Positions 26,997 through 34,762 of a stretch of DNA of 54,875 nucleotides are shown piece after piece (the first letter of the stretch is position 1; every line of letters starts with the position of its first letter). This DNA comes from Actinomycetota bacterium (GTDB lineage Bacteria; Actinomycetota; Actinomycetes; Propionibacteriales; Nocardioidaceae): contig WLJH01000026.1 of the NCBI GenBank assembly GCA_009701885.1, forward strand, positions 1 through 54,875, written 5' to 3'. The translations under genes were made by a program, and so were the position numbers. Under the pieces are notes generated by a model, which had not been told where the DNA came from, did no database searches, and saw only the letters and a program-made list of their open reading frames with translations.

Positions 26997-28085
26997 ATGC
27001 GCGTCCTCATCGCCCCCGACAAGTTCGCGGGCACCCTCACCGCCGTCGAGGCGGCCGAGGCGATGGCCGAGGGCTGGCGGCGCCGCTCGCCCGGCGACCA
27101 GCTCGACCTCGCCCCCATGTCCGACGGCGGGCCCGGCTTCGTCGGGGTCCTGCACACGGCCCTGGGCGGCGACCTGGAGGTCGTCACCGTCCCCGGCCCG
27201 CACGGGGAGCCGACGCCGGCGACCCTGCTGCTGGTCGACCAGACGGCGTACGTCGAGAGCGCGCAGGCCTGCGGGATCGAGCTCACCGGGGGTGAGGGCG
27301 TGGAGGTCGCCTCCACGGTCGGCGTCGGGAGGCTGGTCGAGGTCGCCGTCGAGGCGGGCGCCCGCACGGTCGTGGTCGGGCTCGGCGGCAGCGGCACCAA
27401 CGACGGGGGAGCCGGGCTCCTGCACGCGCTCGGGGCCACCGCGGACGGACGCCTGGACGCCGGACCGCTGCGCCTCTCCGACGTCACCGGCGTCGACCTC
27501 GGTCCGGCGCGGGAGCGCGTCGCCGGCGTACGCCTGGTCGCGGCCAGCGACGTCGACGTCCCGCTCACCGGGCTCTTCGGCGCCACCAAGTCCTTCGGCC
27601 CGCAGAAGGGCGTGGCCGAGGAGCGGATCGCCCTGCTCGACGGCCTGCTCGAGCAGCTGGCCGTCGCCACCGACCGCCGGTTATCCCTGGAGAAGGGCGC
27701 GGGCGCCGCCGGCGGGCTGGGCTTCGCCCTGATGCTCCTGGGTGCCGAGCGCCGCCCGGGCATCGACCTGGTCAGCGAGGCCGTCGACCTGCCCGGACGG
27801 GCCGCCGCCGCCGACGTCGTGCTCACCGGCGAGGGCGCCTTCGACTTCTCCAGCCGGTCCGGCAAGGTCCCGTACGGCGTGGCGCAGGTCGCGGCCGAGG
27901 CACTGCGCCCCTGCGTGGCCCTGGCCGGCCAGGTGCTGGTCGGGTCGCGGGAGATGCGCGCGCTCGGCGTCGAGGCGGCGTACTCCCTGGTGGAGCTGGT
28001 GGGGGAGGAGCGTGCACTCGGCGACCCCGCCGGGGCGCTGGCGGAGCTGGCGGAGCGGGTGGCGCGCACCTGGTCGAGGGAATAG
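26997..28085 (+). CDS. Glycerate kinase (GarK/GlxK family)
   Basis: Glycerate kinase phosphorylates D-glycerate to phosphoglycerate. The 362-residue protein has the family start RVLIAPDKFAGTLTAVEAAEAM, the MSDGGPGF motif, GLGGSGTNDGGAGLLHALGA, FGATKSFGPQKG and VVLTGEGAFDFSSRSGKVPYGVA. The ATG follows a GGAGGAT site. It precedes the iscA/erpA-type gene, the order also seen in Mycobacterium. Whether it serves glyoxylate or serine metabolism cannot be told here. Confidence 0.93.
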   Translation: MRVLIAPDKFAGTLTAVEAAEAMAEGWRRRSPGDQLDLAPMSDGGPGFVGVLHTALGGDLEVVTVPGPHGEPTPATLLLVDQTAYVESAQACGIELTGGEGVEVASTVGVGRLVEVAVEAGARTVVVGLGGSGTNDGGAGLLHALGATADGRLDAGPLRLSDVTGVDLGPARERVAGVRLVAASDVDVPLTGLFGATKSFGPQKGVAEERIALLDGLLEQLAVATDRRLSLEKGAGAAGGLGFALMLLGAERRPGIDLVSEAVDLPGRAAAADVVLTGEGAFDFSSRSGKVPYGVAQVAAEALRPCVALAGQVLVGSREMRALGVEAAYSLVELVGEERALGDPAGALAELAERVARTWSRE

Positions 28086-28097
28086 GCGGGCCTCGCC

Positions 28098-28103
28098 TAC
28101 CAT
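28098..28103 (+). promoter_or_regulatory. Possible -10 element of the IscA/ErpA-type gene
   Basis: TACCAT lies about 50 bases upstream of the start. No clear -35 was recognised, and readthrough from the glycerate kinase gene is equally possible. Confidence 0.3.
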
Positions 28104-28152
28104 TGACCAGGTACCACCGAGACTTCACCCGCACCTAGTTGGGAGCACCAGA

Positions 28153-28509
28153 ATGACCGAGCAGGTCGAGACCGAGCGCCGCACCGACAGCATCAACCTC
28201 AGCTCCGTCGCGGCGGCGAAGGTGAAGAGCCTGCTGGAGCAGGAGGGTCGCGACGACCTCCAGCTGCGGATCTCCGTGCAGCCCGGCGGCTGCTCGGGTC
28301 TGCGCTACCAGCTGTTCTTCGACGAGCGCACGCTCGACGGTGACGTCGTCACCGACTTCGACGGCGTGGCCGTCGTGGTCGACCGGATGAGCGTGCCCTA
28401 CCTCAACGGCGCGATGATCGACTTCGTCGACAGCATCGAGAAGCAGGGCTTCACCATCGACAACCCGAACGCCACGGGTTCCTGCGCGTGCGGGGATTCC
28501 TTTCACTGA
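28153..28509 (+). CDS. erpA: Iron-sulfur cluster insertion protein, HesB/IscA/ErpA type
   Basis: A-type carriers pass [Fe-S] clusters to apo-enzymes. The 118-residue protein has the three conserved Cys: one in SVQPGGCSGLRY (C47) and two in GSCACGDSFH (C111, C113), with the standard fold in INLSSVAAAKVKSLL and RMSVPYLNGAMIDFVDS. Nearby Fe-S clients are nadA (upstream) and the Rieske subunit qcrA (downstream); this suits a housekeeping carrier such as ErpA, though the exact paralogue name is inferred. The last codons form the left arm of a perfect inverted repeat, so the 3' end is also a structural element. Confidence 0.92.
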   Translation: MTEQVETERRTDSINLSSVAAAKVKSLLEQEGRDDLQLRISVQPGGCSGLRYQLFFDERTLDGDVVTDFDGVAVVVDRMSVPYLNGAMIDFVDSIEKQGFTIDNPNATGSCACGDSFH

Positions 28510-28530
28510 CGAAGTCTGTGAAAGGAATCC
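28494..28530 (+). repeat. Perfect 13-bp inverted repeat spanning the erpA stop codon
   Basis: GGATTCCTTTCAC (28494-28506) and GTGAAAGGAATCC (28518-28530) pair perfectly around an 11-base loop containing the stop codon. No T-run follows. It directly abuts the REP-like element. It could be a terminator, an mRNA 3' protector, or a by-product of the element's insertion. Confidence 0.8.
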
Positions 28531-28595
28531 GTTGCTGGTCGAGCAAGCGGCGCGACTGAGGCACGAAGTCGCGACCCGCGTGTCGAGACCCAGTC
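28531..28595 (-). repeat. REP-like palindromic element, copy 1
   Basis: Read on the minus strand it begins GACTGGGTCTCGACACGCGG and ends CGCTTGCTCGACCAGCA, nearly identical to copy 2 at 36054. The inner stem is GCGACT/AGTCGC with a 9-base loop, whereas copy 2 has ACGGCT/AGCCGT: both strands of the stem changed together. It is flanked by AGGAATCC on both sides (28523-28530 and 28596-28603). It lies between the convergent erpA and a small gene. Confidence 0.8.
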
Positions 28596-28627
28596 AGGAA
28601 TCCTGAGGCAGAAGCCACGCAGACACC

Positions 28628-28659
28628 ACAGCCCCCGACCGGTGCCGGTCGGGGGCTGT
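28628..28659. terminator. Strong hairpin between erpA and the convergent small gene
   Basis: ACAGCCCCCGACC pairs perfectly with GGTCGGGGGCTGT around GGTGCC, giving a 13-base stem between convergent genes. Confidence 0.8.
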
Positions 28660-28681
28660 CGTCTGTGTGCCGCGTCCTCGA

Positions 28682-28897
28682 TCAGTCCAAGTGCAGCGAG
28701 AGCGCGTTGGCGATCCTCTGGGCGGCCTCGCCGACCTCGATGTCGCGCTTCTTGACCTCGCGGGGGTAGTCGGCGAACAGGATGGAGGGCGCGGGACGGG
28801 CCGCGGCGCGGTCCAGGTGGCGCTCGAGGGTGGCGCGCGTGCGGGTGCAGTCCTCGTGCATCTGCGCGAGCGGGCTCAGGTCGTCGTAGGAGGCCAT
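28682..28897 (-). CDS. Small acidic/basic helical protein of unknown function
   Basis: The 71-residue protein starts MASYDDLSPLAQMHEDCTRT and continues RATLERHLDRAAARP, then a C-terminal ADYPREVKKRDIEVGEAAQR region. It looks like a small soluble helical protein; I do not recognise a family. The ATG has TAGCGT 7 bases upstream and no ribosome site, so the mRNA is probably leaderless. It is divergent from adoK across a short region that holds a 12-bp palindrome. Confidence 0.7.
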   Translation of the reverse strand: MASYDDLSPLAQMHEDCTRTRATLERHLDRAAARPAPSILFADYPREVKKRDIEVGEAAQRIANALSLHLD

Positions 28898-28910
28898 GTC
28901 CTCGACGCTA
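28895..28910 (-). promoter_or_regulatory. Leaderless-type -10 element of the small gene
   Basis: On the minus strand TAGCGT (28910-28905) is 7 bases before the ATG at 28897. Confidence 0.5.
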
Positions 28911-28937
28911 GGGGCTACTGGGGGGTACTCCCAGTCG

Positions 28938-28953
28938 TACCGATCGGTAGTGT
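28938..28953 (+). promoter_or_regulatory. 12-bp perfect palindrome overlapping the adoK -10 element
   Basis: TACCGATCGGTA (28938-28949) is its own reverse complement and its last two bases begin TAGTGT (28948-28953), the likely -10 element 8 bases before the adoK GTG. A repressor bound here would block the promoter. The shape is like TetR-type operators, but no such regulator is in the window. Confidence 0.55.
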
Positions 28954-28961
28954 TCTGCGGC

Positions 28962-29963
28962 GTGCCCACCACCGCTGACCAGGCCCCCGGCTCGCTGCTG
29001 ATCGCCGGCTCCATCGCCACCGACCACCTCATGAGCTTCGCCGGGAGGTTCGAGGACTCCCTGGTCGTCGAGCAGCTGCACAAGCTCTCGGTCTCCTTCC
29101 TCGTCGACGACCTGGAGATCCGGCGCGGGGGAGTGGCCCCCAACATGTGCTTCGGCCTCGCCGCCCTGGGTCTGCGCCCGGTGCTCGTGGGCTCGGCCGG
29201 CGAGGACTTCGCCGACTACCGCTCGTGGTTGGAGCGCCACGGCGTCGACTGCGCCAGCGTGCACATCTCCGACTCCAAGCACACCGCGCGCTTCGTGTGC
29301 ACCACCGACTCGACCATGGCGCAGTTCGCCTCCTTCTACCCCGGGGCGATGAGCGAGGCGCGGCTGATCGAGCTCGCCCCGATCGTGCAGCGGGTCGGCG
29401 CCCCGGCGTACGTCCTCATCGGCGCCGACGACCCCGACGGGATGCTGCGCCACACCGAGGAGTGCCGCCAGCGCGGCTACCCCTTCATCGCCGACCCCAG
29501 CCAGCAGCTGGCCTTCGGCGAGGGCTCGCTGATCCGGCAGCTGATCGAGGGCGCGGCGATCCTGTTCTCCAACGAGTACGAGTCGCACATGATCGAGCAG
29601 AAGACCGGCTGGAGCGCCGAGGAGGTGCTCTCCCGCGTCGGCATCCAGGTCACGACGCTGGGCGCCGACGGCGTGCGGATCCGTCGCACCGGCCACGAGG
29701 ACGTCGTGGTGCCGGCCGCCAAGGACGTCGAGGCCGTCGAGCCGACCGGGGTAGGCGACGCCTTCCGCTCCGGCTACCTCGCGGCGACCGCGTGGGGGCT
29801 CTCGCTCGAGCGGGCCGCCCAGGTCGGGTGCGTGCTGGCGGCGTACGTCGTCGAGACGGTCGGCACGCAGGAGTACACCTTCACGCACCAGCAGTTCCTG
29901 GGCCGGTTCGAGGCGTCGTACGGCGCCGAGGCCGCCTCCGAGCTGCGGCCGTTCCTGGTCTGA
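28962..29963 (+). CDS. adoK: Adenosine kinase, PfkB (ribokinase) family
   Basis: The 333-residue protein belongs to the PfkB family and closely resembles the mycobacterial adenosine kinase AdoK (formerly CbhK): GSIATDHLMSFAGRFEDSL, LHKLSVSFLVDDLEIRRGGVAPN, STMAQFASFYPGAMSEAR, ADPSQQLA and the catalytic DPTGVGDAFR-like signature EPTGVGDAFRSGYL. AdoK phosphorylates adenosine to AMP in purine salvage. The GTG start has no ribosome site. The neighbourhood next to ctaC matches the Mycobacterium locus, minus asnB. A carbohydrate substrate cannot be excluded from sequence alone. Confidence 0.9.
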   Translation: MPTTADQAPGSLLIAGSIATDHLMSFAGRFEDSLVVEQLHKLSVSFLVDDLEIRRGGVAPNMCFGLAALGLRPVLVGSAGEDFADYRSWLERHGVDCASVHISDSKHTARFVCTTDSTMAQFASFYPGAMSEARLIELAPIVQRVGAPAYVLIGADDPDGMLRHTEECRQRGYPFIADPSQQLAFGEGSLIRQLIEGAAILFSNEYESHMIEQKTGWSAEEVLSRVGIQVTTLGADGVRIRRTGHEDVVVPAAKDVEAVEPTGVGDAFRSGYLAATAWGLSLERAAQVGCVLAAYVVETVGTQEYTFTHQQFLGRFEASYGAEAASELRPFLV

Positions 29964-30004
29964 GCCACCGGCCGTCGGGGCGTCCGGGCGGCCGCGGAGC
30001 GCGG

Positions 30005-30256
30005 TCAGCCCACGCGCCGCACCAGGTACCGCGCGACCCCGTCGGCGGCGGAGTCCTCCCCGAGGTACTCCTGGCCGCGCATCCGGCACCACGCCGGGAC
30101 GTCGGTGCGCGCGGCCGGGTCCTCGGTGACCACCGCGACGACGGCCCCGACGGGGACCTCGACGTGCCGTCGGCCCAGCTCGATGACCGGCAGCGGGCAG
30201 AGCATGCCGCGGCAGTCCAGCTCCAGGGCGACCGGCTCCTGCTCGTCCCCGGTCAC
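30005..30256 (-). CDS. TusA family sulfur-carrier protein
   Basis: The 83-residue protein has the TusA/SirA signature LDCRGMLCPLPVIELGRR, where the second Cys (of CPLP) carries the persulfide, and the usual VVAVVTEDPAARTDVPAWCRMRG core. Its GTG start overlaps the stop of the NifS-like gene (GTGA), so the two are translationally coupled and probably function as sulfur donor and carrier. It contains no lysine. TusA proteins feed tRNA thiolation, molybdenum cofactor or other sulfur pathways; the acceptor is unknown, although a molybdopterin enzyme lies 22 kb away. Confidence 0.92.
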   Translation of the reverse strand: MTGDEQEPVALELDCRGMLCPLPVIELGRRHVEVPVGAVVAVVTEDPAARTDVPAWCRMRGQEYLGEDSAADGVARYLVRRVG

Positions 30257-31401
30257 AGGCCGACCTCCGTCCTGAGCCGCCTGACGAGGTCTGGCAGGGC
30301 CGCGACGAAGCGTTCCACCTGCTCCTCGGTGGTGTCGCGACCCAACGAGACCCGGACGTTGCCGTGCGTGAGCGCCCCCATCGCGGCCAGGACGTGGCTG
30401 GGCTCGAGGGTCGAGGCCGTGCAGGCCGAGCCGCTGGCGACGCCGAACCCGAGCCGGTCCAGCTCGCGCACGAGGGTCTCGCCGCCGAGGTAGAGGCAGG
30501 AGAAGGTCACGAGGTGGGGGAGCCGGTCCACGGGGTCGCCGACGACCTCGGTGTCGGGAAGCGTGGCGGCGACGGCGCGGATGCGGTCGACCAGCCGCCG
30601 ACGCCGGGCGTCCACCTCGGTGCGCTCCTCGAGCGTGGCGCGCAGGGCGGCCGCCGCGGCCAGCGCGCCGGCGACGTCGGGCAGCCCGCCGCCCGCGTCC
30701 TGCGGCTCGGGGTCCCCGGGCAGGGGGTTGGCCCACCGCGTCCCCCGACGCACGAGCAGGAGACCGACGCCCGACGGTCCGCCCCACGACGTGGCGTGCC
30801 CGGCCGCTGCCGCCCAGCCGTCGCGCGGCAGGTCGAGCATGCCCAGGGAGGCGGAGGCGTCGACGAAGAGCGGCACTCCTGAGGAGAGTGCCAGCCGCTC
30901 GTGCGGCTGACGGGTGCCGACCTCGTGGTTGGCCAGCTGCAGCGCGGCCACGGCGGCGCCCGGTGCGCGGGTCGCCTCGCTGAACGCGGCCGGGTCGACC
31001 CGGCCGTCCGGGTCGACGGCCACCTCGACCGGTACGACGTCGCGGCGACGGGCGTGCCAGCCCACCGCGTGACGCACCGCGGCGTGCTCGACGGCCGACA
31101 GCACGGCACCGTCGCCGGCGCGCGGACTGCCCGCGACGAGGCCGAGCAGGCCCCGGTGGACGGCATCGGAGGGTGAGGTGAACCACACCTCGTCCCGGGT
31201 CAGCCCCAGGCACTCGGCGACCAGCTCGCGGGCGTTGTCGAGCAGCAGCCGTGCGTCCCGCCCGGGGCCGTGGAGCGCCCGTGGATCGGCGTACCCCCGC
31301 GTGAGCGCCGCCTCCAGCACCTCCCGCGCCGCGGGGTGGAGGGGCGCGCCCGCCGCTGCGTCGAGGTGCGCGTGCGCGGGGGAGCCGACGTCGGGTGCCA
31401 C
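30253..31401 (-). CDS. NifS/IscS-like class V aminotransferase-fold protein lacking the PLP lysine
   Basis: The 382-residue protein has the cysteine desulfurase layout: SAVEHAAVRHA (H106), LQLANHEVGT (N158, E160), VDASASLG (D181, which contacts the PLP ring nitrogen) and the mobile loop VASGSACTAS (C327), ending in VRVSLGRDTTEEQVE. The normal SGHK motif that holds PLP reads AGHATSWGGPSG (H202, A203), so the Schiff-base lysine is absent; the protein in fact has no lysine. It may bind substrate without classical catalysis or handle persulfide from the Cys only. The GTG start has TAGGGT exactly 6 bases upstream. It is an operon with TusA and divergent from ctaC. Confidence 0.85.
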   Translation of the reverse strand: MAPDVGSPAHAHLDAAAGAPLHPAAREVLEAALTRGYADPRALHGPGRDARLLLDNARELVAECLGLTRDEVWFTSPSDAVHRGLLGLVAGSPRAGDGAVLSAVEHAAVRHAVGWHARRRDVVPVEVAVDPDGRVDPAAFSEATRAPGAAVAALQLANHEVGTRQPHERLALSSGVPLFVDASASLGMLDLPRDGWAAAAGHATSWGGPSGVGLLLVRRGTRWANPLPGDPEPQDAGGGLPDVAGALAAAAALRATLEERTEVDARRRRLVDRIRAVAATLPDTEVVGDPVDRLPHLVTFSCLYLGGETLVRELDRLGFGVASGSACTASTLEPSHVLAAMGALTHGNVRVSLGRDTTEEQVERFVAALPDLVRRLRTEVGL

Positions 31402-31413
31402 GAGCCGACCCTA
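31399..31413 (-). promoter_or_regulatory. Leaderless-type -10 element of the NifS-like gene
   Basis: On the minus strand TAGGGT (31413-31408) lies exactly 6 bases before the GTG at 31401. Confidence 0.6.
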
Positions 31414-31510
31414 TGACGGGCCGTCCGAACCCCCACCCTGGTCCTGCTCGGCTCCCTGGATGCCGGTAGTGTGGCCGTACTCGTGATCGCTTGAGAGGAA
31501 GGCTCCACCG

Positions 31511-32437
31511 TTGAGTCTGCAGCACCCTTGGGGAGCGCCGCGTCGGCGCGGCAGGACCGCGCGTGCGGGTCTGGCCGTCGTCACGAGCGCCATCGTCATG
31601 CTGCTCACCGGCTGCTCTGCGGAGTCGCGTGGTGAGTGGGAGCGTCTGGCCATGCCGGAGCCGGGCACCGTCGAGGGCACCAGCACGCTGGCCCTGTGGC
31701 AGGGCGCCTGGATCGCGGCACTGGTCACCGGCGCCATCGTGTGGGGCCTGATCGGCTTCGCCGTCGTGCGCTACCGCCGTCGCAGCGACGACGAGATCCC
31801 GGTGCAGACGCGCTACAACCTGCCGCTGGAGATCTTCTACACCATCGCCCCGGTGATGATGGTCGTCGTCTTCTTCGTCAACACCGTGCGTGTGCAGAAC
31901 ATCGTCCTGGACGACTCCACGCCCGACAACATCGTCGAGGTCACCGGCCAGCAGTGGTCGTGGACCTTCAACCACGGCGTCGGCGCCATCGACACCGCGG
32001 CCGACGACGACAACACCGACATGGAGTTCCCGTACGACCAGTACGCCTACGAGGTGGGGACGGCCTCCTACATCCCCACGCTGTGGCTGCCGGTCGACGA
32101 GACCACCCGGTTCAACCTCCACTCGCCCGACGTCATCCATGACTTCGGCGTGCCGGGCTTCCTCATCAAGATGGACGTCATCCCCGGTCGCGTGAACTCC
32201 TACCAGGTCACGCCGACCGAGGAGGGCGAGTACCTCGGGAAGTGCTACGAGCTCTGCGGTGTCTACCACTCGCGGATGCTCTTCAAGGTCAAGGTCGTCA
32301 GCCGCGAGGAGTACGACGACTACGTCGCCGGGCTCGTCGAGGCCGGCAACGGCTCTGATCTGCCGCTGATCGGCGGCGACGACGCCCGGACCCAGGCGGG
32401 TCTGGACACCGACGAGACCGAGGGAGAGGGCGAATGA
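31511..32437 (+). CDS. ctaC: Cytochrome c oxidase subunit II
   Basis: Subunit II carries the CuA centre that accepts electrons for the aa3 oxidase. The 308-residue protein has a lipoprotein signal peptide ending LLTGC (Cys35), two transmembrane helices ([20 protein letters not shown] and [19 protein letters not shown]), [10 protein letters not shown] and the CuA ligands: H in [10 protein letters not shown] and the cluster [12 protein letters not shown]. The TTG start has a GAGAGGAAGG site. It begins an operon ctaC-ctaD-ctaF with 4-base overlaps. It is divergent from the NifS/TusA pair. Confidence 0.96.
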   Translation: MSLQHPWGAPRRRGRTARAGLAVVTSAIVMLLTGCSAESRGEWERLAMPEPGTVEGTSTLALWQGAWIAALVTGAIVWGLIGFAVVRYRRRSDDEIPVQTRYNLPLEIFYTIAPVMMVVVFFVNTVRVQNIVLDDSTPDNIVEVTGQQWSWTFNHGVGAIDTAADDDNTDMEFPYDQYAYEVGTASYIPTLWLPVDETTRFNLHSPDVIHDFGVPGFLIKMDVIPGRVNSYQVTPTEEGEYLGKCYELCGVYHSRMLFKVKVVSREEYDDYVAGLVEAGNGSDLPLIGGDDARTQAGLDTDETEGEGE

Positions 32438-34188
32438 CCGCCACTGCCACCCCCCCGACCCAGGCGAGCGGCCCCGCGCGCAAGCCGCTGGGCGAGCTGA
32501 CGGTCCGGATGCTGACCACCACCGATCACAAGCTGATCGGCAAGATGTACCTCGTCACCTCCTTCGCGTGGTTCCTCATCGGTGGCGTCATGGCACTGCT
32601 GATCCGCGCCGAGCTGTTCGCGCCCGGCTCGCAGGTCGTCAACGACGAGGTCTACAACCAGCTCTTCACCATGCACGGCACGATCATGCTGCTGCTCTTC
32701 GCGACGCCGCTGTTCTTCGGCTTCGCGAACGTGATCATGCCGATCCAGATCGGCTCCCCGGACGTGGCGTTCCCGCGCCTGAACATGTTCAGCTACTGGC
32801 TGTTCCTGTTCGGCGGCCTCATCGCCGCCTCCGGGTTCCTCACGCCCCAGGGCGCGGCCGACTTCGGCTGGTTCGCCTACACCCCGCTCTCCGACGCCGT
32901 CCGCTCGCCGGGCGTCGGCGGTGACCTGTGGATCATGGGCCTGTGGATGGCCGGCCTCGGCTCGATCCTCGGTGCGGTCAACTTCATCACCACGATCATC
33001 TGCATGCGCGCGCCCGGCATGACGATGTTCCGGATGCCGATGTTCGTCTGGAACGTGCTGATCACCAGCCTGCTGGTGCTCATCGCCTTCCCGATCCTCG
33101 CGGGCGCCCTGCTGATGCTGGAGGCCGACCGGAGCCTCGGTGCCCACGTCTTCGACACCGCCCACGGCGGGGCGATCCTGTGGCAGCACCTGTTCTGGTT
33201 CTTCGGGCACCCGGAGGTCTACATCATCGCGCTGCCGTTCTTCGGCATCGTGACCGAGATCCTCCCCGTCTTCAGCCGCAAGCCGATCTTCGGCTACGTC
33301 GGCCTGGTCGGGGCGACCCTCGGCATCGCGATCCTCTCGGTCGCGGTGTGGGCCCACCACATGTTCGTCACCGGTGCGGTCGACCTGCCCTTCTTCTCCG
33401 GCATGACCTTCCTCATCGCGGTGCCGACCGGCGTGAAGTTCTTCAACTGGATCGGCACGATGTGGGGCGGCTCGCTGTCCTTCGACACCCCGATGCTGTG
33501 GTCGATCGGCTTCCTCACGACCTTCCTCTTCGGTGGCCTGACCGGTGTCATCCTGGCCAGCCCGCCGCTGGACTTCGTCGTCTCCGACTCCTACTTCGTG
33601 GTGGCGCACTTCCACTACGTCGTCTTCGGCACCGTGGTCTTCGCGATGTTCGCCGGCTTCTACTTCTGGTGGCCCAAGTTCACCGGCCGGATGCTCGACG
33701 AGCGCCTCGGCAAGCTGCACTTCTGGATGCTCTTCGTCAGCTTCCACCTGACCTTCCTCGTCCAGCACTGGCTGGGCGTGGAGGGCATGCCGCGGCGCTA
33801 CGCCGACTACCTGCCCGAGGACGGCTTCACCTTCCTCAACCAGGTCTCGACCGTCGGTGCCTTCCTGCTCTCGCTGTCGATGCTGCCGTTCTTCTACAAC
33901 CTCTACGTCTCGCGCAACGCTCCGCTCGTGGAGGTCGACGACCCGTGGGGTTGGGGCCGGTCGCTGGAGTGGGCCACCTCGTGCCCGCCGCCGCGCCACA
34001 ACTTCCACACCATCCCGCGCATCCGCTCGGAGTCGCCGGCCTTCGACCTGCACCACCCGGAGATCGCGGCGCTCGACCTGGACCAGAACCAGGCTGCCGC
34101 CAACGGTGACTTCGCCGATGCTCCGGACATGACGGGCCGCGAGGACATCGTGCGGGGCGAGCACACGAAGGGGGATGAGTCCCGATGA
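32434..34188 (+). CDS. ctaD: Cytochrome c oxidase subunit I
   Basis: This is the catalytic subunit with haem a and the haem a3-CuB centre that reduces oxygen and pumps protons. The 584-residue protein has about 12 transmembrane helices, the low-spin haem ligand region [20 protein letters not shown], the CuB ligand and cross-link motif [29 protein letters not shown], and the haem ligand pair in [12 protein letters not shown]-channel residues are in [20 protein letters not shown]. The start overlaps ctaC and the stop overlaps ctaF. Confidence 0.98.
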   Translation: MTATATPPTQASGPARKPLGELTVRMLTTTDHKLIGKMYLVTSFAWFLIGGVMALLIRAELFAPGSQVVNDEVYNQLFTMHGTIMLLLFATPLFFGFANVIMPIQIGSPDVAFPRLNMFSYWLFLFGGLIAASGFLTPQGAADFGWFAYTPLSDAVRSPGVGGDLWIMGLWMAGLGSILGAVNFITTIICMRAPGMTMFRMPMFVWNVLITSLLVLIAFPILAGALLMLEADRSLGAHVFDTAHGGAILWQHLFWFFGHPEVYIIALPFFGIVTEILPVFSRKPIFGYVGLVGATLGIAILSVAVWAHHMFVTGAVDLPFFSGMTFLIAVPTGVKFFNWIGTMWGGSLSFDTPMLWSIGFLTTFLFGGLTGVILASPPLDFVVSDSYFVVAHFHYVVFGTVVFAMFAGFYFWWPKFTGRMLDERLGKLHFWMLFVSFHLTFLVQHWLGVEGMPRRYADYLPEDGFTFLNQVSTVGAFLLSLSMLPFFYNLYVSRNAPLVEVDDPWGWGRSLEWATSCPPPRHNFHTIPRIRSESPAFDLHHPEIAALDLDQNQAAANGDFADAPDMTGREDIVRGEHTKGDESR

Positions 34189-34601
34189 AGGCCGAGACCT
34201 GGATCTTCGCGATCGCCACCATCTTCATGGTGCTGGTGACCCCGGCCTACTGGTTCATCACCGGGGCAGGGGAGACCGGCGCCGACTGGACCGGTACCTC
34301 CGCGCTCACGATGACGGCGCTGCTGACCCTCATGGTCACCATCTACCTCGGCTTCCACGCCCGGAAGATGGAGCCCCGTCCCGAGGACCGCGAGGACGCC
34401 GAGATTGCCGACGGTGCCGGCGAGCTGGGCTTCTTCCCGCCCTACTCCTGGTGGCCCCTGTGGGCGGCCCTGACGCTCGGCGTCATGGTCTTCGCGCTGG
34501 CGATGACCGCCTGGTGGCTGTTCATCATCGGCTCCGTGCTCGGTGCCCTGGCCACCTGCGGCCTGGTCTTCGAGTACTACCGGGGTGAGCACGCCCACTG
34601 A
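34185..34601 (+). CDS. ctaF: Cytochrome c oxidase subunit IV (actinobacterial)
   Basis: The 138-residue protein has four transmembrane helices: [39 protein letters not shown], then two after [20 protein letters not shown]. This is the actinobacterial subunit IV found in the bcc-aa3 supercomplex. The loop [18 protein letters not shown] is typical. The ATG overlaps the ctaD stop. Confidence 0.93.
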   Translation: MKAETWIFAIATIFMVLVTPAYWFITGAGETGADWTGTSALTMTALLTLMVTIYLGFHARKMEPRPEDREDAEIADGAGELGFFPPYSWWPLWAALTLGVMVFALAMTAWWLFIIGSVLGALATCGLVFEYYRGEHAH

Positions 34602-34762
34602 GGCTCCTCGCAACCTTTCCGTCGCACTCCGCGTCCTCCCTGCAAGGGACGGCGCGGAGTTCGTCGTTGTAGGCCCGTGCTGCCTACCCAGGGACGGTCC
34701 CGCGCCACCGTGCGTCCGGACCGTCACCGTCACCACAGAAGACCTGTCTGGAGAACCTGACG
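34602..34762 (+). other. Intergenic region between ctaF and the L,D-transpeptidase gene
   Basis: The 161 bases hold two inverted repeats: a terminator-like one right after ctaF and a shorter one, GTAGGC (34669-34674) with GCCTAC (34682-34687). No gene is seen. A TTGTAGGC sequence may be part of a promoter for the next gene. Confidence 0.4.
34626..34660 (+). terminator. Imperfect hairpin after ctaF
   Basis: ACTCCGCG (34626-34633) pairs with CGCGGAGT (34653-34660); inner bases GTCC and GGAC can extend the stem with small bulges. Confidence 0.5.

Noticed and set aside
32320..34164. Long minus-strand frame opposite ctaD
   Set aside because: Composition is Glu/Arg/His repeats typical of antisense reading of membrane protein codons.
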